Origin: Leptospira wolffii serovar Khorat str. Khorat-H2
Lineage (GTDB): Bacteria; Spirochaetota; Leptospiria; Leptospirales; Leptospiraceae
Length of the DNA: 64,000 bases
NCBI RefSeq assembly: GCF_000306115.2
Contig: NZ_AKWX02000012.1
Coordinates: 244,907-308,906 of the forward strand
Direction: 5' to 3'
Shown: in pieces, positions 17,587 to 27,215 of the stretch
Position numbering within the stretch: position 1 is the stretch's first letter
How the letters are laid out: every line of letters begins with the position of its first letter
Notes under the pieces: generated by a model
The model's input: only the letters and a program-made list of their open reading frames with translations
Told to the model about the DNA's origin: nothing
Database searches by the model: none
Position numbers and translations under genes: made by a program

Positions 17587-18654
17587 TCATAAGGGAGAGA
17601 ATTGGCGCATCTTGTCGATGCCGTGGAACCTAAGTCCGGTATCCAGATTGTACCCTTGGTATTCTTTAATCATAGAGGCGCGGGAGGTCTTATCGTGAAC
17701 GTAACCCCAGGCCAGGGTCACCGCGTCTTTGGCGGCCTCGCAGGAGCGGTTGATGAGTTCTACGAAGGAATCGTTACGGACGAGACTAGGATCCGCAGGA
17801 TAGGACCATTCTCTTTTTTCTTCGTTCATGATTCTTTTATCTATATGCTCTTTCAAGGGAAGCATAAGAACGGAAGACTTGACCTTGTGAAAAGTGATTT
17901 TGTCCAAAAAACCTAGAGCCGCACGCACGAACTTGCTGCGGGAATCCAGATAGCGATGGAAGTAAAGATAACCCAGAAAGGATTCGTTCAGGATGTCTCC
18001 CGGAATGATCTTCTCTTCGGAGCCAATATATTTTTCTTTGAATTCTTTGGGGAAAGTTTCCTTTAAACCTCGGAGCCAAAAATTCCAGAGCATGGGATCC
18101 ATTTTCTTTTTTCCGTCTTTGCCCTTGAAAATCAGATCTACGTGCTGCACGAAATCGTAAGCCTTGGGAGTCATTCCCCAACGGAAATCCAAAAGCCAGG
18201 AATCCAAAGCGAACTCCACTCTCATATGATTGTACTGTGCCTTGCTGCTGATCTCGCGATCCGCGTTATAATAATCTCCGGAGATGAAGAAGATATAAGG
18301 ATGGGTGACCACGTCCACCGCGCAGTGAATGATATAACCTAAGGTGAATGCGAGGAAACGATCTCTATAGATTCCTTCCTCAACCGTTAGGACTCGGTCC
18401 AGGAAATTCAGTATGAGTTCCAGAACCTTTTCGTGATGGCTTAGGTCACCCCAGGGAAGAGCCTTCTTGGTTTTTACGGGAGAAAGAACATGATAGAAGT
18501 AGAAGATATCGGGAGCGATGGCTCCGATATTTGCGAATTTTCTAGTACTCTCTTCTCTCAATAGCTTGGCGATCTTTCTCTGTTCGGAACTACCGTGATC
18601 CAAATGTTTGCACACTTGGGAGAGAGCTTCCAGATGAGTGATTTTGCCTGCCAT
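17587..18654 (-). CDS. Zinc-dependent phospholipase C family protein
   Basis: 355 residues from the ATG at 18654, which begins MAGKITHLEALSQVCKHLDH, the family N-terminus; an in-frame start 24 codons upstream adds an unlikely tail overlapping the divergent promoter. The all-helical fold supplies metal ligands in THLEAL, APDIFYFYHV, LSHHEKVLELILNF, FTLGYIIHCAVDVVTHPY and YNHMRVEFALDSWL. Bacterial members without signal peptides are common and their substrates are unknown; secreted members cleave phosphatidylcholine. No signal peptide is seen here. It is upstream of the PBP gene on the same strand and divergent from lysA. Confidence 0.8.
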   Translation of the reverse strand: MAGKITHLEALSQVCKHLDHGSSEQRKIAKLLREESTRKFANIGAIAPDIFYFYHVLSPVKTKKALPWGDLSHHEKVLELILNFLDRVLTVEEGIYRDRFLAFTLGYIIHCAVDVVTHPYIFFISGDYYNADREISSKAQYNHMRVEFALDSWLLDFRWGMTPKAYDFVQHVDLIFKGKDGKKKMDPMLWNFWLRGLKETFPKEFKEKYIGSEEKIIPGDILNESFLGYLYFHRYLDSRSKFVRAALGFLDKITFHKVKSSVLMLPLKEHIDKRIMNEEKREWSYPADPSLVRNDSFVELINRSCEAAKDAVTLAWGYVHDKTSRASMIKEYQGYNLDTGLRFHGIDKMRQFSPL

Positions 18655-18730
18655 AACGGAATTTTGCCTTTGAAAAAACCCGGACCGATCGGAAAGATGG
18701 CCTAGAACATCTAGAAAACCCTCCAACCCT

Positions 18731-19999
18731 ATGCAATCAATAGAAAATCTTAAATTTTTGACTCCCGAAGAAGCGGGAAAAATTGCGGAAACTTACGGCA
18801 CTCCGGTTTTTGTGTACAGCCGAAAAGGAATAGAGAAAAGCTGCGACGATACTCTGGCTTTTCCGAACGCTTACGGAATCACCGTCCGATTCGCTATGAA
18901 GGCGAATCCGGGAAGAACGGTACTGGAAATCCTGAAGAATAAAGGAATCAAGATAGACGCATCCTCGGAGCACGAAGTGAGAAGGGCGATCCTAGCCGGA
19001 TACAAACCGTCGGATATCCTACTAACGTCCCAACAATTGGCTTCCTCCTTAAAGGAGCTTGTGGATTCCGGAGTGCAATTCAATGCCTGCTCCTTAAGAC
19101 AATTGGAGGAATTCGGTAAACTTTTCCCAGGAGGAGAAGTGAGCGTGAGATTCAATCCGGGACTGGGGTCTGGAGCCACCAAGAAGACGGATGTAGGAGG
19201 AAAAACGTCCTCTTTTGGAATTTGGCACGAAGAGATCGGAAAGGTCAAAGAGATCCTCGATAAATACAAACTCAAATTAGTGAGAGTGCATACCCATATA
19301 GGTTCCGGATCGGATCCGGAAGTTTGGAAGGCGGTGGCTCATTATACTCTGGAAATCGTGGATCAGTTTCCGGACGTAAGAACCGTGAACCTGGGCGGAG
19401 GATTCAAGGTAGGAAGAATGATCGGAGAGAAGACGACGGATCCTCAGACGATCGGAAAGCCCGTGAAGGAACTCTTCGAAAAATTCGCCCAAGAGAAGGG
19501 AAGAAAATTGGCGATGGAAATCGAGCCCGGATCCTTCTTGATGGTGAATAACGGTGCGATACTCACCAAAGTGGACGACGTAGTGAATACCGGAGACGGA
19601 GGATTCACATTCGTAAAATTGGATATGGGAATGGATGTGAATACCAGACCTTCTCTGTACGCCGCAAAACATCCGTTAGTCGTGATTCCTAAAAACGGAA
19701 AAACCGAAGGAAAGACCGGAGACTTCGTATATGTAGGTCATTGCTGCGAGAGTGGGGACTTGATCACCCAAGAAGAAGGCGGGGGACCTCAGCTACGGAC
19801 CACTCTCGTCCCCGAGATAGGGGACCTGGTGGTAATGGAAGGAGCCGGAGCCTATTGCTCTTCCATGTCCTTGAAGAACTACAATTCTTATCCTGAGTCA
19901 CCGGAAGTATTGGTGGATAAGGACGGAAGCCTGAAATTGGTCCGAAAAAAACAGACGTTGGAACAATCCATACAGAATGAGATCCTGGTTTCCCTCTAA
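18731..19999 (+). CDS. lysA: Diaminopimelate decarboxylase
   Basis: PLP-dependent fold-type III decarboxylase of 422 residues that makes L-lysine from meso-diaminopimelate. The PLP lysine is in VRFAMKANPG, followed by IDASSEHEVRRAILAG, the HTHIGSGSD segment, the phosphate-binding glycines in NLGGGFKV, EIEPGSFLM, and the C-terminal CCESGDL and GAGAYCSSM active-site motifs. FAMKANPGRT and EPGSF differ slightly from the commonest forms, so an ornithine/arginine decarboxylase-like activity is possible but less likely. It overlaps ispD by 23 bases. Confidence 0.87.
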   Translation: MQSIENLKFLTPEEAGKIAETYGTPVFVYSRKGIEKSCDDTLAFPNAYGITVRFAMKANPGRTVLEILKNKGIKIDASSEHEVRRAILAGYKPSDILLTSQQLASSLKELVDSGVQFNACSLRQLEEFGKLFPGGEVSVRFNPGLGSGATKKTDVGGKTSSFGIWHEEIGKVKEILDKYKLKLVRVHTHIGSGSDPEVWKAVAHYTLEIVDQFPDVRTVNLGGGFKVGRMIGEKTTDPQTIGKPVKELFEKFAQEKGRKLAMEIEPGSFLMVNNGAILTKVDDVVNTGDGGFTFVKLDMGMDVNTRPSLYAAKHPLVVIPKNGKTEGKTGDFVYVGHCCESGDLITQEEGGGPQLRTTLVPEIGDLVVMEGAGAYCSSMSLKNYNSYPESPEVLVDKDGSLKLVRKKQTLEQSIQNEILVSL

Positions 20000-20687
20000 T
20001 CATATTTACGTAATATTGTTGTCCGGGGGAATCGGATCCCGAATGAAATCGGAAGTCCCGAAGCAGTTTTTGGAATTGGAGGGAAAGCCCCTTCTTCTCC
20101 ATAGCCTCGAAACATTTCTGGAATGGGGAAAGACCAAAGAGATCGTAATCGTTTCGCATCGGGATTATGCGGAAGAGACGGAAAAAATCTGCGCTCCGCA
20201 CCTGAGAGAAAGAGACCGGATCGTAGAGGGTGGAAAGACGAGGCATGAATCCACGTTATCCGGAATTGCAAGCTTGCAAATTACGGGAACGGATCTGGTA
20301 TTGGTACACGATGCCGCAAGGCCGTTCGTGGCGATTTCGGATCTGGACAGACTCGGGTTGGAAACGGAAGGCTCCGGAATCGCGACATTGGCGGCTCGAA
20401 ATAACGAGACCGTCTTAGAGGAAGAGGGTGCGGGTTTTCGGTTTTTGGATCGGGATAAGATTTGGTTCATGAAGACGCCTCAGGCGATTCGCGGAGATAT
20501 ACTTAAGAAACTTGCGACTTTTCCTTTAAAGAGCGAGCCCACTGATCTTTGCACTTGGACCCAGGGAGCCGGCTTGGAATCCAAGCTGGTCGAATCCCAT
20601 CCTTATAACGTGAAGATCACGGAACCGGAAGATTTGGTATTGGCCCAGGCCATTTTGCCTTTATTCCAAAATTGGAATAAAGTTTAG
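19977..20687 (+). CDS. ispD: 2-C-methyl-D-erythritol 4-phosphate cytidylyltransferase
   Basis: Third enzyme of the non-mevalonate isoprenoid pathway: couples MEP to CTP. 236 residues. The nucleotide-binding start VILLSGGIGSRMKSEVPKQF has the conserved Gly, Arg and Lys; the middle has GGKTRHESTLSGI and VLVHDAARPFVA, the family signature; KTPQAI and NVKITEPEDLVLA close it. The ATG at 19977 lies inside the end of lysA; a start at a later codon (near YVILLSGG) is also possible. Co-transcribed with lysA. Confidence 0.9.
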   Translation: MRSWFPSNHIYVILLSGGIGSRMKSEVPKQFLELEGKPLLLHSLETFLEWGKTKEIVIVSHRDYAEETEKICAPHLRERDRIVEGGKTRHESTLSGIASLQITGTDLVLVHDAARPFVAISDLDRLGLETEGSGIATLAARNNETVLEEEGAGFRFLDRDKIWFMKTPQAIRGDILKKLATFPLKSEPTDLCTWTQGAGLESKLVESHPYNVKITEPEDLVLAQAILPLFQNWNKV

Positions 20688-20716
20688 GGCGGATGCTCGA
20701 CAGGGTCGAGCACCGT

Positions 20717-20747
20717 GCTACTTCGGGCTGCGCGTTCGCTCCGGTCC
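20717..20747. repeat. Dispersed intergenic repeat, copy 1
   Basis: A 31-base G/C-rich segment that matches 27955-27985 at 26 of 31 positions and resembles 59195-59230. It lies in a 349-base stretch (20688-21036) without a gene, which also has a TGCTCGAC/GTCGAGCA hairpin right after ispD (20693-20711). Confidence 0.6.
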
Positions 20748-20778
20748 TTCGGACTTCCCCTTCGTATCACTTCCGCGG

Positions 20779-20847
20779 TGCTTTCGGAGGGGAAAGGAGG
20801 GCTACAATCGCTGTCTGCTGTCGCGATTGTGTGAGTGGAGGGACTCG
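20779..20847. repeat. Partial duplicate of the tRNA-Leu 3' end and its flank
   Basis: Two exact matches in the same order as at the tRNA-Leu locus: 20779-20796 equals 21015-21032 (18 bases) and 20833-20847 equals 21040-21054 (15 bases, the acceptor/T-arm end of the tRNA). The rest of the tRNA is absent, so this copy cannot be functional. Confidence 0.7.
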
Positions 20848-21036
20848 CCGTTTCGCAGTCTCACTTCGTGTTCGACTGGGCTCCACGGCGTCTCGAACTT
20901 GCCTCGCCACATCGTGTGGCTCGGTCGCGTTTTTTACGCTCCCATTAGGTCGCTAAAACGCTCTCAAGTTCTCGCTTCGAGTCCCTCGAAACTTACTTTG
21001 TATGTTAAATGGATTGCTTTCGGAGGGGAAAGTTTT

Positions 21037-21118
<82 letters not shown>

Positions 21119-21216
21119 GTTTTTGAGGTTATGGGGTCAGTTTTTCGAAAGGGAGAGAGAAGTCAAGGGGATTTGAAAAGAGGGTGGCCCGGTTGGGTTC
21201 GCCAGGCCTTTGGTTT

Positions 21217-22803
21217 CTATTCGGTTTTGCTTCCTACTAAGCGATCCGATTGCTCGGATAATTCTTCCAGATTGACTCTCATTCTGGAAGAGCCTTCCGC
21301 GATGATATTAGAGGATTGTTCTATGGAACTCAAAGCCTGGACCACTTCTTTGGTCCCGTTCTTCTGTTCGCTTGCTATGGATTCGAGTTGTCGGGAAAGA
21401 TCGAATAACTCTCGGAAGGATTTTAAGAAAGAATCGTGGATCTTTCCTTGGTTCGCCACTCTGGATTGCAATTGGTCCAGGTTGGAAACAACGGAGGAAA
21501 ATCCGGACTCTTGCACGGATACCTTACGCTTGGTTTCTTCGGCCGCGGAATTTCCTGTGGTGATCTGCTTGGCCGCCTCGGATATGATCTTGGATATCGT
21601 AGCCGCATTCTCGGAGGCGCTATCGGCTAGTTTCGCTACTTCTTGCGCTACCACGGCGAATCCTCTACCGTGATCTCCCGCTCTTGCGGCCTCGATCGAT
21701 GCGTTTAACGCGAGTAAGTTCGTCCTATCCGCGATCTCTCTCATGATTTGGTTCACATCCTCCACTTTCTGGAAGGACTTGCTTACTTCGCTGAAATTGG
21801 ATCCGAGTATTTCCATCGCCGCAGAGACTTCCGTACTGTATCCTTTGGACTCCTCGGTCGTTTTGGATAAGGATTCGGTAGCGGTTCTTACTTCTTTAAG
21901 AATGGAGTTTAATGTGTCGCTTTCCCGATTCAATTCCTCTATCTTTCCGAATTGAGCCTTCACGAACTCCGCAGCGCTATCCGTCGACGCGGCCAATTCT
22001 TCCAAGGAAGCGCTGATCTGTTCCATGCTGGATACCTGGCTTTGGATCTCGGTATTCAGCGTATCCATCTCGTTTCTCATTTCGGAAGCGTTCTTGCTGA
22101 GAGTGTTCGCCTCGGACGTAATTCTATCTTTTGTCTTTTCCGCCTCGGCACTTCGGACTTCCGCTTCTTTCGAGGACGCAACGGCCATGTCGGAAACGTT
22201 CACGAGGAATCTTACTACCGCGTAAAGAATGTGGATACCCAGTATGAAGAATACGAGCTTGATTCCTTCCAAGAAGAAGGACATCTCGGAAGGCTTATCG
22301 GTTACATACTCGAAATTGACTCCGGATTTCCAGGCGAAATAATTCATGGAGAATGTGCCTATCAAGGCCAGATATCCTACAATGAGGGTGGTCCTAGCGG
22401 AGAGGAGTAGTCCGGAATAAATCATCACGAAGAAGTAAAGCATGATGAAGAACGGCATCTTCAGGCTCGTGACCATGGCCTCCAAGCTGGGCGAATAAAC
22501 GGTCACTACTATAAATAGCAAGGTATACATCAGAATATCCATGTATACGAGCCAATGAGGTAGGAACTTAGGCAATTTTCCTTTTCTCATGAGAACGATT
22601 TGAGCGATCGCATAACCCAAAACGGTTAGCTCGATCAGAGTATTGAGGAAGGTGCTCGTCTTAGTAGTGGCTCCTTGGGTGTCCGTTGCCAAGGAAACCA
22701 TACTAATCGCCAACATTACGATGGTAAATCCGATCCGGATCCGATTGATGCTAATCGCTCCTTTCTCGGCCAGATTCGTTTCTTGTGTGGATATAGACGT
22801 CAT
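21217..22803 (-). CDS. Methyl-accepting chemotaxis protein with multi-helix membrane domain
   Basis: Chemoreceptor of 528 residues. The N-terminal third is an integral membrane domain with about six helices and almost no periplasmic loop (for example [65 protein letters not shown]), so it senses something in or near the membrane. The rest is a long coiled coil with the conserved signalling tip ([20 protein letters not shown], then [20 protein letters not shown]) that binds CheA/CheW. No HAMP domain is evident. A similarly built receptor lies at 53324. Confidence 0.9.
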   Translation of the reverse strand: MTSISTQETNLAEKGAISINRIRIGFTIVMLAISMVSLATDTQGATTKTSTFLNTLIELTVLGYAIAQIVLMRKGKLPKFLPHWLVYMDILMYTLLFIVVTVYSPSLEAMVTSLKMPFFIMLYFFVMIYSGLLLSARTTLIVGYLALIGTFSMNYFAWKSGVNFEYVTDKPSEMSFFLEGIKLVFFILGIHILYAVVRFLVNVSDMAVASSKEAEVRSAEAEKTKDRITSEANTLSKNASEMRNEMDTLNTEIQSQVSSMEQISASLEELAASTDSAAEFVKAQFGKIEELNRESDTLNSILKEVRTATESLSKTTEESKGYSTEVSAAMEILGSNFSEVSKSFQKVEDVNQIMREIADRTNLLALNASIEAARAGDHGRGFAVVAQEVAKLADSASENAATISKIISEAAKQITTGNSAAEETKRKVSVQESGFSSVVSNLDQLQSRVANQGKIHDSFLKSFRELFDLSRQLESIASEQKNGTKEVVQALSSIEQSSNIIAEGSSRMRVNLEELSEQSDRLVGSKTE

Positions 22804-22963
22804 GAATGAGGGTTCCTCTAGTCGTTTTGTTTATGGGAAAAAGTTTGGTCCGTGTTGGAATGTATACGGGCAGTCGTTAATAGGATTTTTCGACTCTTTA
22901 AACTGGTCAAATTTTACACCAAAAGAAAAAATCCGAAACAAGTATCGGCTTTCTTCGGTTAGT

Positions 22964-23818
22964 TTATCCGGAAATTTCGGCTTCTATAGGCTTACGTTTT
23001 TCGAACAGAAAAAGAGTAAACATCATACCTATCGCAAAAATCAAAAGGCCGGCAATATCCAGCCAAGCGGGTTGCAGTGCCTGGGGTTCTCCGTATTCTG
23101 CCTGTACAGTAAATCCGGGGATTTCCCATTGAAAGACTTGGATGAGAAAAACGGGAAGTCCGTTGAAGATCGCGTGAATCAGTATGGCCTGGAAAATCGA
23201 ACCGGTTTCGTAAGCGATCCAGGCCAAATAGATTCCTACTATAAATCCGCTTATGAATTGCCATGGGTTTATATGGACCAAACCGAATAAGAACGCCGAG
23301 AGTAGAAATGCAGTGATCCTTTTATAATTCCTTAAGAACCCGTCCAAAATTAGGCCCCTAAATAACAGCTCTTCCGTAACCGGAGCCACTCCCGAGAGAA
23401 GAAGAAAAGTAATCCAAACATTCTCTCCGGAGATAATATTGCGGAAAAGGTCGAGGAGGAATTCGGGCTTAGGAAGAATCAGGGAGAATACATTGTCCAA
23501 ATCGGAAAGAAGAATGCATAACCCGATCGTCGTAATTGCGAGAGAAGCGGATTCGATCGGGACCGGAGAGGAAATGCGAAATACTTCTTTTGCTCTCCTC
23601 TTAGAGATTAGAAAGCCGATTAAGATGACGATTCCGAAAGCGAAAGAATTCGTAATCGTCATTTCCCATTTCTGGTTCGTATTCGAATCTTCCGAAAACG
23701 AAACTCCTCTGATCGTCAATCCGACCGTTATGGAAAGAAGGACAATGCCTATAACCAAAAGAAAAGCCCCTCCGAATCCAGGAAAAAATTTACGTTTTTC
23801 TAAATTTATTTCAGCCAA
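22964..23818 (-). CDS. CPBP family intramembrane glutamic endopeptidase
   Basis: Polytopic membrane protein of 284 residues with about eight helices. The CPBP (Abi, Rce1-like) motifs are complete: EELLFRG (E-E-x-x-x-R) in VAPVTEELLFRGLILDGFL, F-x-x-x-H in FGLVHINPW, and H-x-x-x-N in ILIHAIFNGLPV. Members include CAAX-type prenyl-protein proteases and bacterial proteases that act on membrane proteins; the substrate here is unknown. ATG at 23818. Confidence 0.88.
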   Translation of the reverse strand: MAEINLEKRKFFPGFGGAFLLVIGIVLLSITVGLTIRGVSFSEDSNTNQKWEMTITNSFAFGIVILIGFLISKRRAKEVFRISSPVPIESASLAITTIGLCILLSDLDNVFSLILPKPEFLLDLFRNIISGENVWITFLLLSGVAPVTEELLFRGLILDGFLRNYKRITAFLLSAFLFGLVHINPWQFISGFIVGIYLAWIAYETGSIFQAILIHAIFNGLPVFLIQVFQWEIPGFTVQAEYGEPQALQPAWLDIAGLLIFAIGMMFTLFLFEKRKPIEAEISG

Positions 23819-23864
23819 TCAATCTCGCCTTTTCTTTCGATTCGTTTCGGATATTTTAGAAATC

Positions 23865-24557
23865 TTAATTCGTTTCTACGGGTATTCTTTTGGAATCCAG
23901 CCAGCCTGCCACAAGAGCCAGTAGTAAATACCCGAATAAAGCCTGAGTCGAAAATTCCACTACCGTCTGAGGAGGAGGAAAGAATGGTGTTGCAATAGCG
24001 AGTACCAGAAGGAATCCGCCGAAGATATGCATCCCGTATTTCCCTCCGAAAGTGGGTCCCGGTTTCGTGGATTTGAAATACAAAAATAGTCCGAGGGCAG
24101 TAAGGATCACTTCCACCGCGATCGAAAGATTACGGTTATGCCAGATTCCGAAACCTAATTTCGGGCCCGAATCGAAAAGAATAGGAAGATCGGGTGTATG
24201 CATCGGCAGATCCAGGAAATAATGGGAAAGGACGGACAAACCTACGAGAGACGAAATTTTGGTCTTTAGGGAATCCGAATACGTTTTGTTTCTTAAGATT
24301 AAGAATTTAAATATTACAAATACGAAAATTCCCCAAAGGATTCCGGCTACTAGGCTATGAGTATAAGGCATGAAGAATAATTCGTAATTATTCATCTCCG
24401 TATAACCGGGTACGAATCGGATTCCTTCGATTCCGAATACGATAAATACCATAAATAGAATGTCCACGAACTGAACGCCCAAGAAGGTCGCCCAGAGAGG
24501 GGTTTTCGGTTCTAACTTTTTCGTCGCTAACGCAGCGCTATAATGTCCTATAAACAT
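23865..24557 (-). CDS. Polytopic membrane protein of unknown function
   Basis: 230 residues from the ATG at 24557 (MFIGHYSAALATKKLEPKTP), chosen because earlier codons lack a membrane pattern. About six helices. Histidines and acids at helix ends (GHYSAAL; YTHSLVAGILWG; LSHYFLDLPMHTPD) recall the YdjM/DUF457 metal-dependent hydrolase-like membrane family, so a metal site is possible. I do not recognise a specific function. Two genes on, in the same direction, is the CPBP protease; the 46-base gap allows co-transcription. Confidence 0.75.
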   Translation of the reverse strand: MFIGHYSAALATKKLEPKTPLWATFLGVQFVDILFMVFIVFGIEGIRFVPGYTEMNNYELFFMPYTHSLVAGILWGIFVFVIFKFLILRNKTYSDSLKTKISSLVGLSVLSHYFLDLPMHTPDLPILFDSGPKLGFGIWHNRNLSIAVEVILTALGLFLYFKSTKPGPTFGGKYGMHIFGGFLLVLAIATPFFPPPQTVVEFSTQALFGYLLLALVAGWLDSKRIPVETN

Positions 24558-24659
24558 GTTTCCATCCTCGTTAAGGGCGCTTTGAATCGGGAGAAAGCTT
24601 CCTTTCACGCGAAAAAAATAGCAAGAGGGAAATTTGCAGTCTGGAAAAAGAGAATCGGA

Positions 24660-25301
24660 TTAATTCGAATGAGGTTCGCCGTTCATCAGTTTTCCCAGGA
24701 GTCTGTTTTCTCTATCCTGGAACGCCTCGATGAAAGGTTGCAGATCCTTGATCTTAGTGGAAAGATTATAACCCGCTTCCATAGTATCTACGAGAGAAGT
24801 GGCTCCCACCATGGAGGCAGCCACTTTAATCGGCGCCATAATGAGTTTTACCATAGGGAGCTTGGAGAGGGAAAAGAAGAATCTCAAGGTGTCTCCCACC
24901 ATCCGGACTTGATCCCTTCTGTCGTCGAATCGACCGACGGCTCCCAAGGCGGCATATAGGCCCTCTTGGGGAATGGTATCGTTTTCGATGAGTTTGTTTT
25001 CGATCACGATTCTGGCTGTATCGAAATCCAAAGAATCGGTGAGCTTGTTCAATTGGATGATTTCGTGGATATTGTCCGTCATGGATTTTCCGGCCACGGT
25101 TTTCAGTTTTTCGTACAAACTTTCGAGAGCGTTATCCCTTTCTTCCTTATTGCTGGGAGCGTAGAGATTGTTCTCGAAGAAATCGGGAATGCCGTCGTAT
25201 CCCTTGATCGAGCCTAAAAGATCCGAATAAGTATGGCGTAATCTGACGATGGTGGATCTGACGACGGCGAGACGAACTGGTTCGAGTTCTTTCAAATCCA
25301 T
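24660..25301 (-). CDS. Soluble helical protein with FFLEE-like motif
   Basis: 213 residues from the ATG at 25301 (an ATG four codons upstream is also possible). All-helical, no signal peptide. RHTYSDLLGSIKGYDGIPDF followed by FENNLYAPSNKEERD resembles the YxDLL...FFLEELYGP..F..RD pattern of a small family named after its FFLEE motif; function unknown. The rest is amphipathic helix with a central hydrophobic part (LPMVKLIMAPIKVAASMV). Confidence 0.7.
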   Translation of the reverse strand: MDLKELEPVRLAVVRSTIVRLRHTYSDLLGSIKGYDGIPDFFENNLYAPSNKEERDNALESLYEKLKTVAGKSMTDNIHEIIQLNKLTDSLDFDTARIVIENKLIENDTIPQEGLYAALGAVGRFDDRRDQVRMVGDTLRFFFSLSKLPMVKLIMAPIKVAASMVGATSLVDTMEAGYNLSTKIKDLQPFIEAFQDRENRLLGKLMNGEPHSN

Positions 25302-25421
25302 TTCTATTAACAACGAACTTGGGGTTTACCGGTTAGGCGGTCAATTTAAAAATCCGAGAGTTCCCCGGCCGATTCTTTTCGAGTCCGAAAATAGACAAAC
25401 GGTCTTCCTAGATAAAGGAAA

Positions 25422-26093
25422 TTATTCCTTAGAGACCAGAGCCTTGTCTTTCAGATTGGACGGAAGTCGTTTCATGGATTTTTCCGCCTCGTCTTTGGAA
25501 GGAAAATTGCCCATGCGAACGGTAAAATACCCGTTTTTCGTTTTCTTCACATAGGATTTTCCGCCGAGAGAGGATTTTAATTCGTCCGCTTTCTCTTTGG
25601 TCTTGAATGCGGCGACTTGGACGAAGAAATCGTCGTCCGATTTTTCCACTTTGCGGGGATGAGAAACTTTCTTAGAGGCGACGGAGACCGATTTTTTAGG
25701 TTCCTTTTCTCTCCGAACGATTTTTTTCTCGGAGGAGGAATGGGAAGGCGCATCGACTTCAATCTTGGAGGGCTCCTCTTTTTTGGCGGGAGAGACTTCC
25801 GAATTCAGATCCACTACTTCCGCGCCGGGAGGGAGGTTACGAAACTTAACCTCTTCTTCTCTTTTGTTTTCGGAAATTCTTACGGACTCTTCCATGTTTT
25901 GGCTAACGGAGGAAGAAGAGGAGGAAAGTCCTCCTTGGGAATTTAACGCGAGATCTTCCTGGACCTGACCCCGTTTTCTTCCTACGGAAACGCCCAGAAA
26001 GAAGAATGAGAAAAGAAGACCCAATAGAAACAAAGAGAGTAACGTGATTCTCTTATTGTCCAGGTTGATAACGTAGAAAACTTTTTCCTTCAT
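25422..26093 (-). CDS. SPOR-domain membrane protein
   Basis: 223 residues: short cytosolic N-terminus, one transmembrane helix (about 17-36, TLLSLFLLGLLFSFFFLGVS), a long charged Ser/Lys-rich linker, and a C-terminal SPOR domain (about 148-220: FFVQVAAFKTKEKADELKSS, then YFTVRMGNFPSKDEAEKSM). SPOR domains bind denuded glycan strands at sites of division or remodelling. The start overlaps the end of coaE by four bases. Confidence 0.88.
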   Translation of the reverse strand: MKEKVFYVINLDNKRITLLSLFLLGLLFSFFFLGVSVGRKRGQVQEDLALNSQGGLSSSSSSVSQNMEESVRISENKREEEVKFRNLPPGAEVVDLNSEVSPAKKEEPSKIEVDAPSHSSSEKKIVRREKEPKKSVSVASKKVSHPRKVEKSDDDFFVQVAAFKTKEKADELKSSLGGKSYVKKTKNGYFTVRMGNFPSKDEAEKSMKRLPSNLKDKALVSKE

Positions 26094-26713
26094 TCTATTC
26101 TTCCTCTCAATTTAGCGTACAATTCGACGCATTCCTTCCGCAGGTCTTCCAGATCTCCTGTGTTCCTAACGGTATATTCGGCTCGTTTCGCTTTTTCCTG
26201 AAGAGAAAGCTGGCTTTTCGCCCTGGCTTCCGCCTCTTCTCTCGTGATTCCGTCCCGTTTTACGGTCCGATCCAGGGACGTCTCCGGATCGGAAATCACG
26301 CAAACGGTGGAATCGCAAAGAGTATAGGAATCCGTCTCGAAGAGCAGGGGAACTTCCCAAACCACCAGAGTCCCTTTTTTTTGGGTCTCTAGGATTCCCA
26401 AGAATTCTTTGCGGATTCTTGGGTGGACGGTCTCGTTCAAGGCCTTCAACTTCTCGGGGTTTCCGAAAACCAATCGGGCGATTCTTTTCCGATCCGGCTT
26501 ATCCGATTCGTCCAGAATTTCCCGACCCAAGGCCTCCACCAATTCGTCTCGGATCGGACTATCCGGGTCGGTGTATTTTCGGGCCAGTTCGTCTGCACTG
26601 ATCCGAAAGCCTCCCAGTTCCTCGAGGATCTTGGCTACGGTGGATTTGCCTCCGCCGATCATCCCGGTGATTCCGACCAGAAAGGCTCCGTCGGTTCTAG
26701 AGGACGAGATCAT
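26090..26713 (-). CDS. coaE: Dephospho-CoA kinase
   Basis: Last step of coenzyme A synthesis: phosphorylates the 3'-hydroxyl of dephospho-CoA. 207 residues. P-loop GMIGGGKSTVAK near residue 16, substrate-binding ISADELARKYTDP, the HPRIRKEF segment, VVWEVPLLFET and the lid VKRDGITREEAEAR with its arginines. Co-transcribed with the SPOR gene through a four-base overlap. Confidence 0.95.
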   Translation of the reverse strand: MISSSRTDGAFLVGITGMIGGGKSTVAKILEELGGFRISADELARKYTDPDSPIRDELVEALGREILDESDKPDRKRIARLVFGNPEKLKALNETVHPRIRKEFLGILETQKKGTLVVWEVPLLFETDSYTLCDSTVCVISDPETSLDRTVKRDGITREEAEARAKSQLSLQEKAKRAEYTVRNTGDLEDLRKECVELYAKLRGRIE

Positions 26714-26855
26714 GGGGAAATCCTACAAAAGAACGGTTTTCGTACAAGCTTTTTAAGAAGATGAGGTCCGATTTAAATCAAATCCAGAAGGGGACCCTAA
26801 AAGGCTTACGAATAAATTCACTTTCCAAAACCGCGAGTCGTGATAGAAACGTAGA

Positions 26856-27095
26856 ATGAAATACCTGGAAACTTCTCAAATTATCCCTGCGAAAGGGATG
26901 TCCTATACGATGTATGAAATCGAAGGAGAGGACCAGATTCTCCGGATGCTTACTTATATTCCGGACACGGACGAAATTCACACATATCCCAAGCCTCCGG
27001 TAAAGAAATTGTATAAGCCGGAGCTATGCAAATCCGTCGAAGATCTGGTATTTACTGAATTATGGAAATTGGGAGAAGAAAGAAAGAGCGGATGA
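26856..27095 (+). CDS. Small hypothetical protein, 79 residues
   Basis: Short acidic/aromatic protein (MKYLETSQIIPAKGMSYTMY..., then LRMLTYIPDTDEIHTYPKPP) with a mixed alpha/beta pattern and no signal peptide. No family recognised. The ribosome site is weak. It lies between coaE (divergent) and tRNA-Phe and has codon use like its neighbours, so it is probably real. Confidence 0.6.
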   Translation: MKYLETSQIIPAKGMSYTMYEIEGEDQILRMLTYIPDTDEIHTYPKPPVKKLYKPELCKSVEDLVFTELWKLGEERKSG

Positions 27096-27103
27096 TTGGG
27101 TTT

Positions 27104-27176
<73 letters not shown>

Positions 27177-27215
27177 GAACCCAGGACCAAAATACTGGAT
27201 CAGACCTAGACGTCA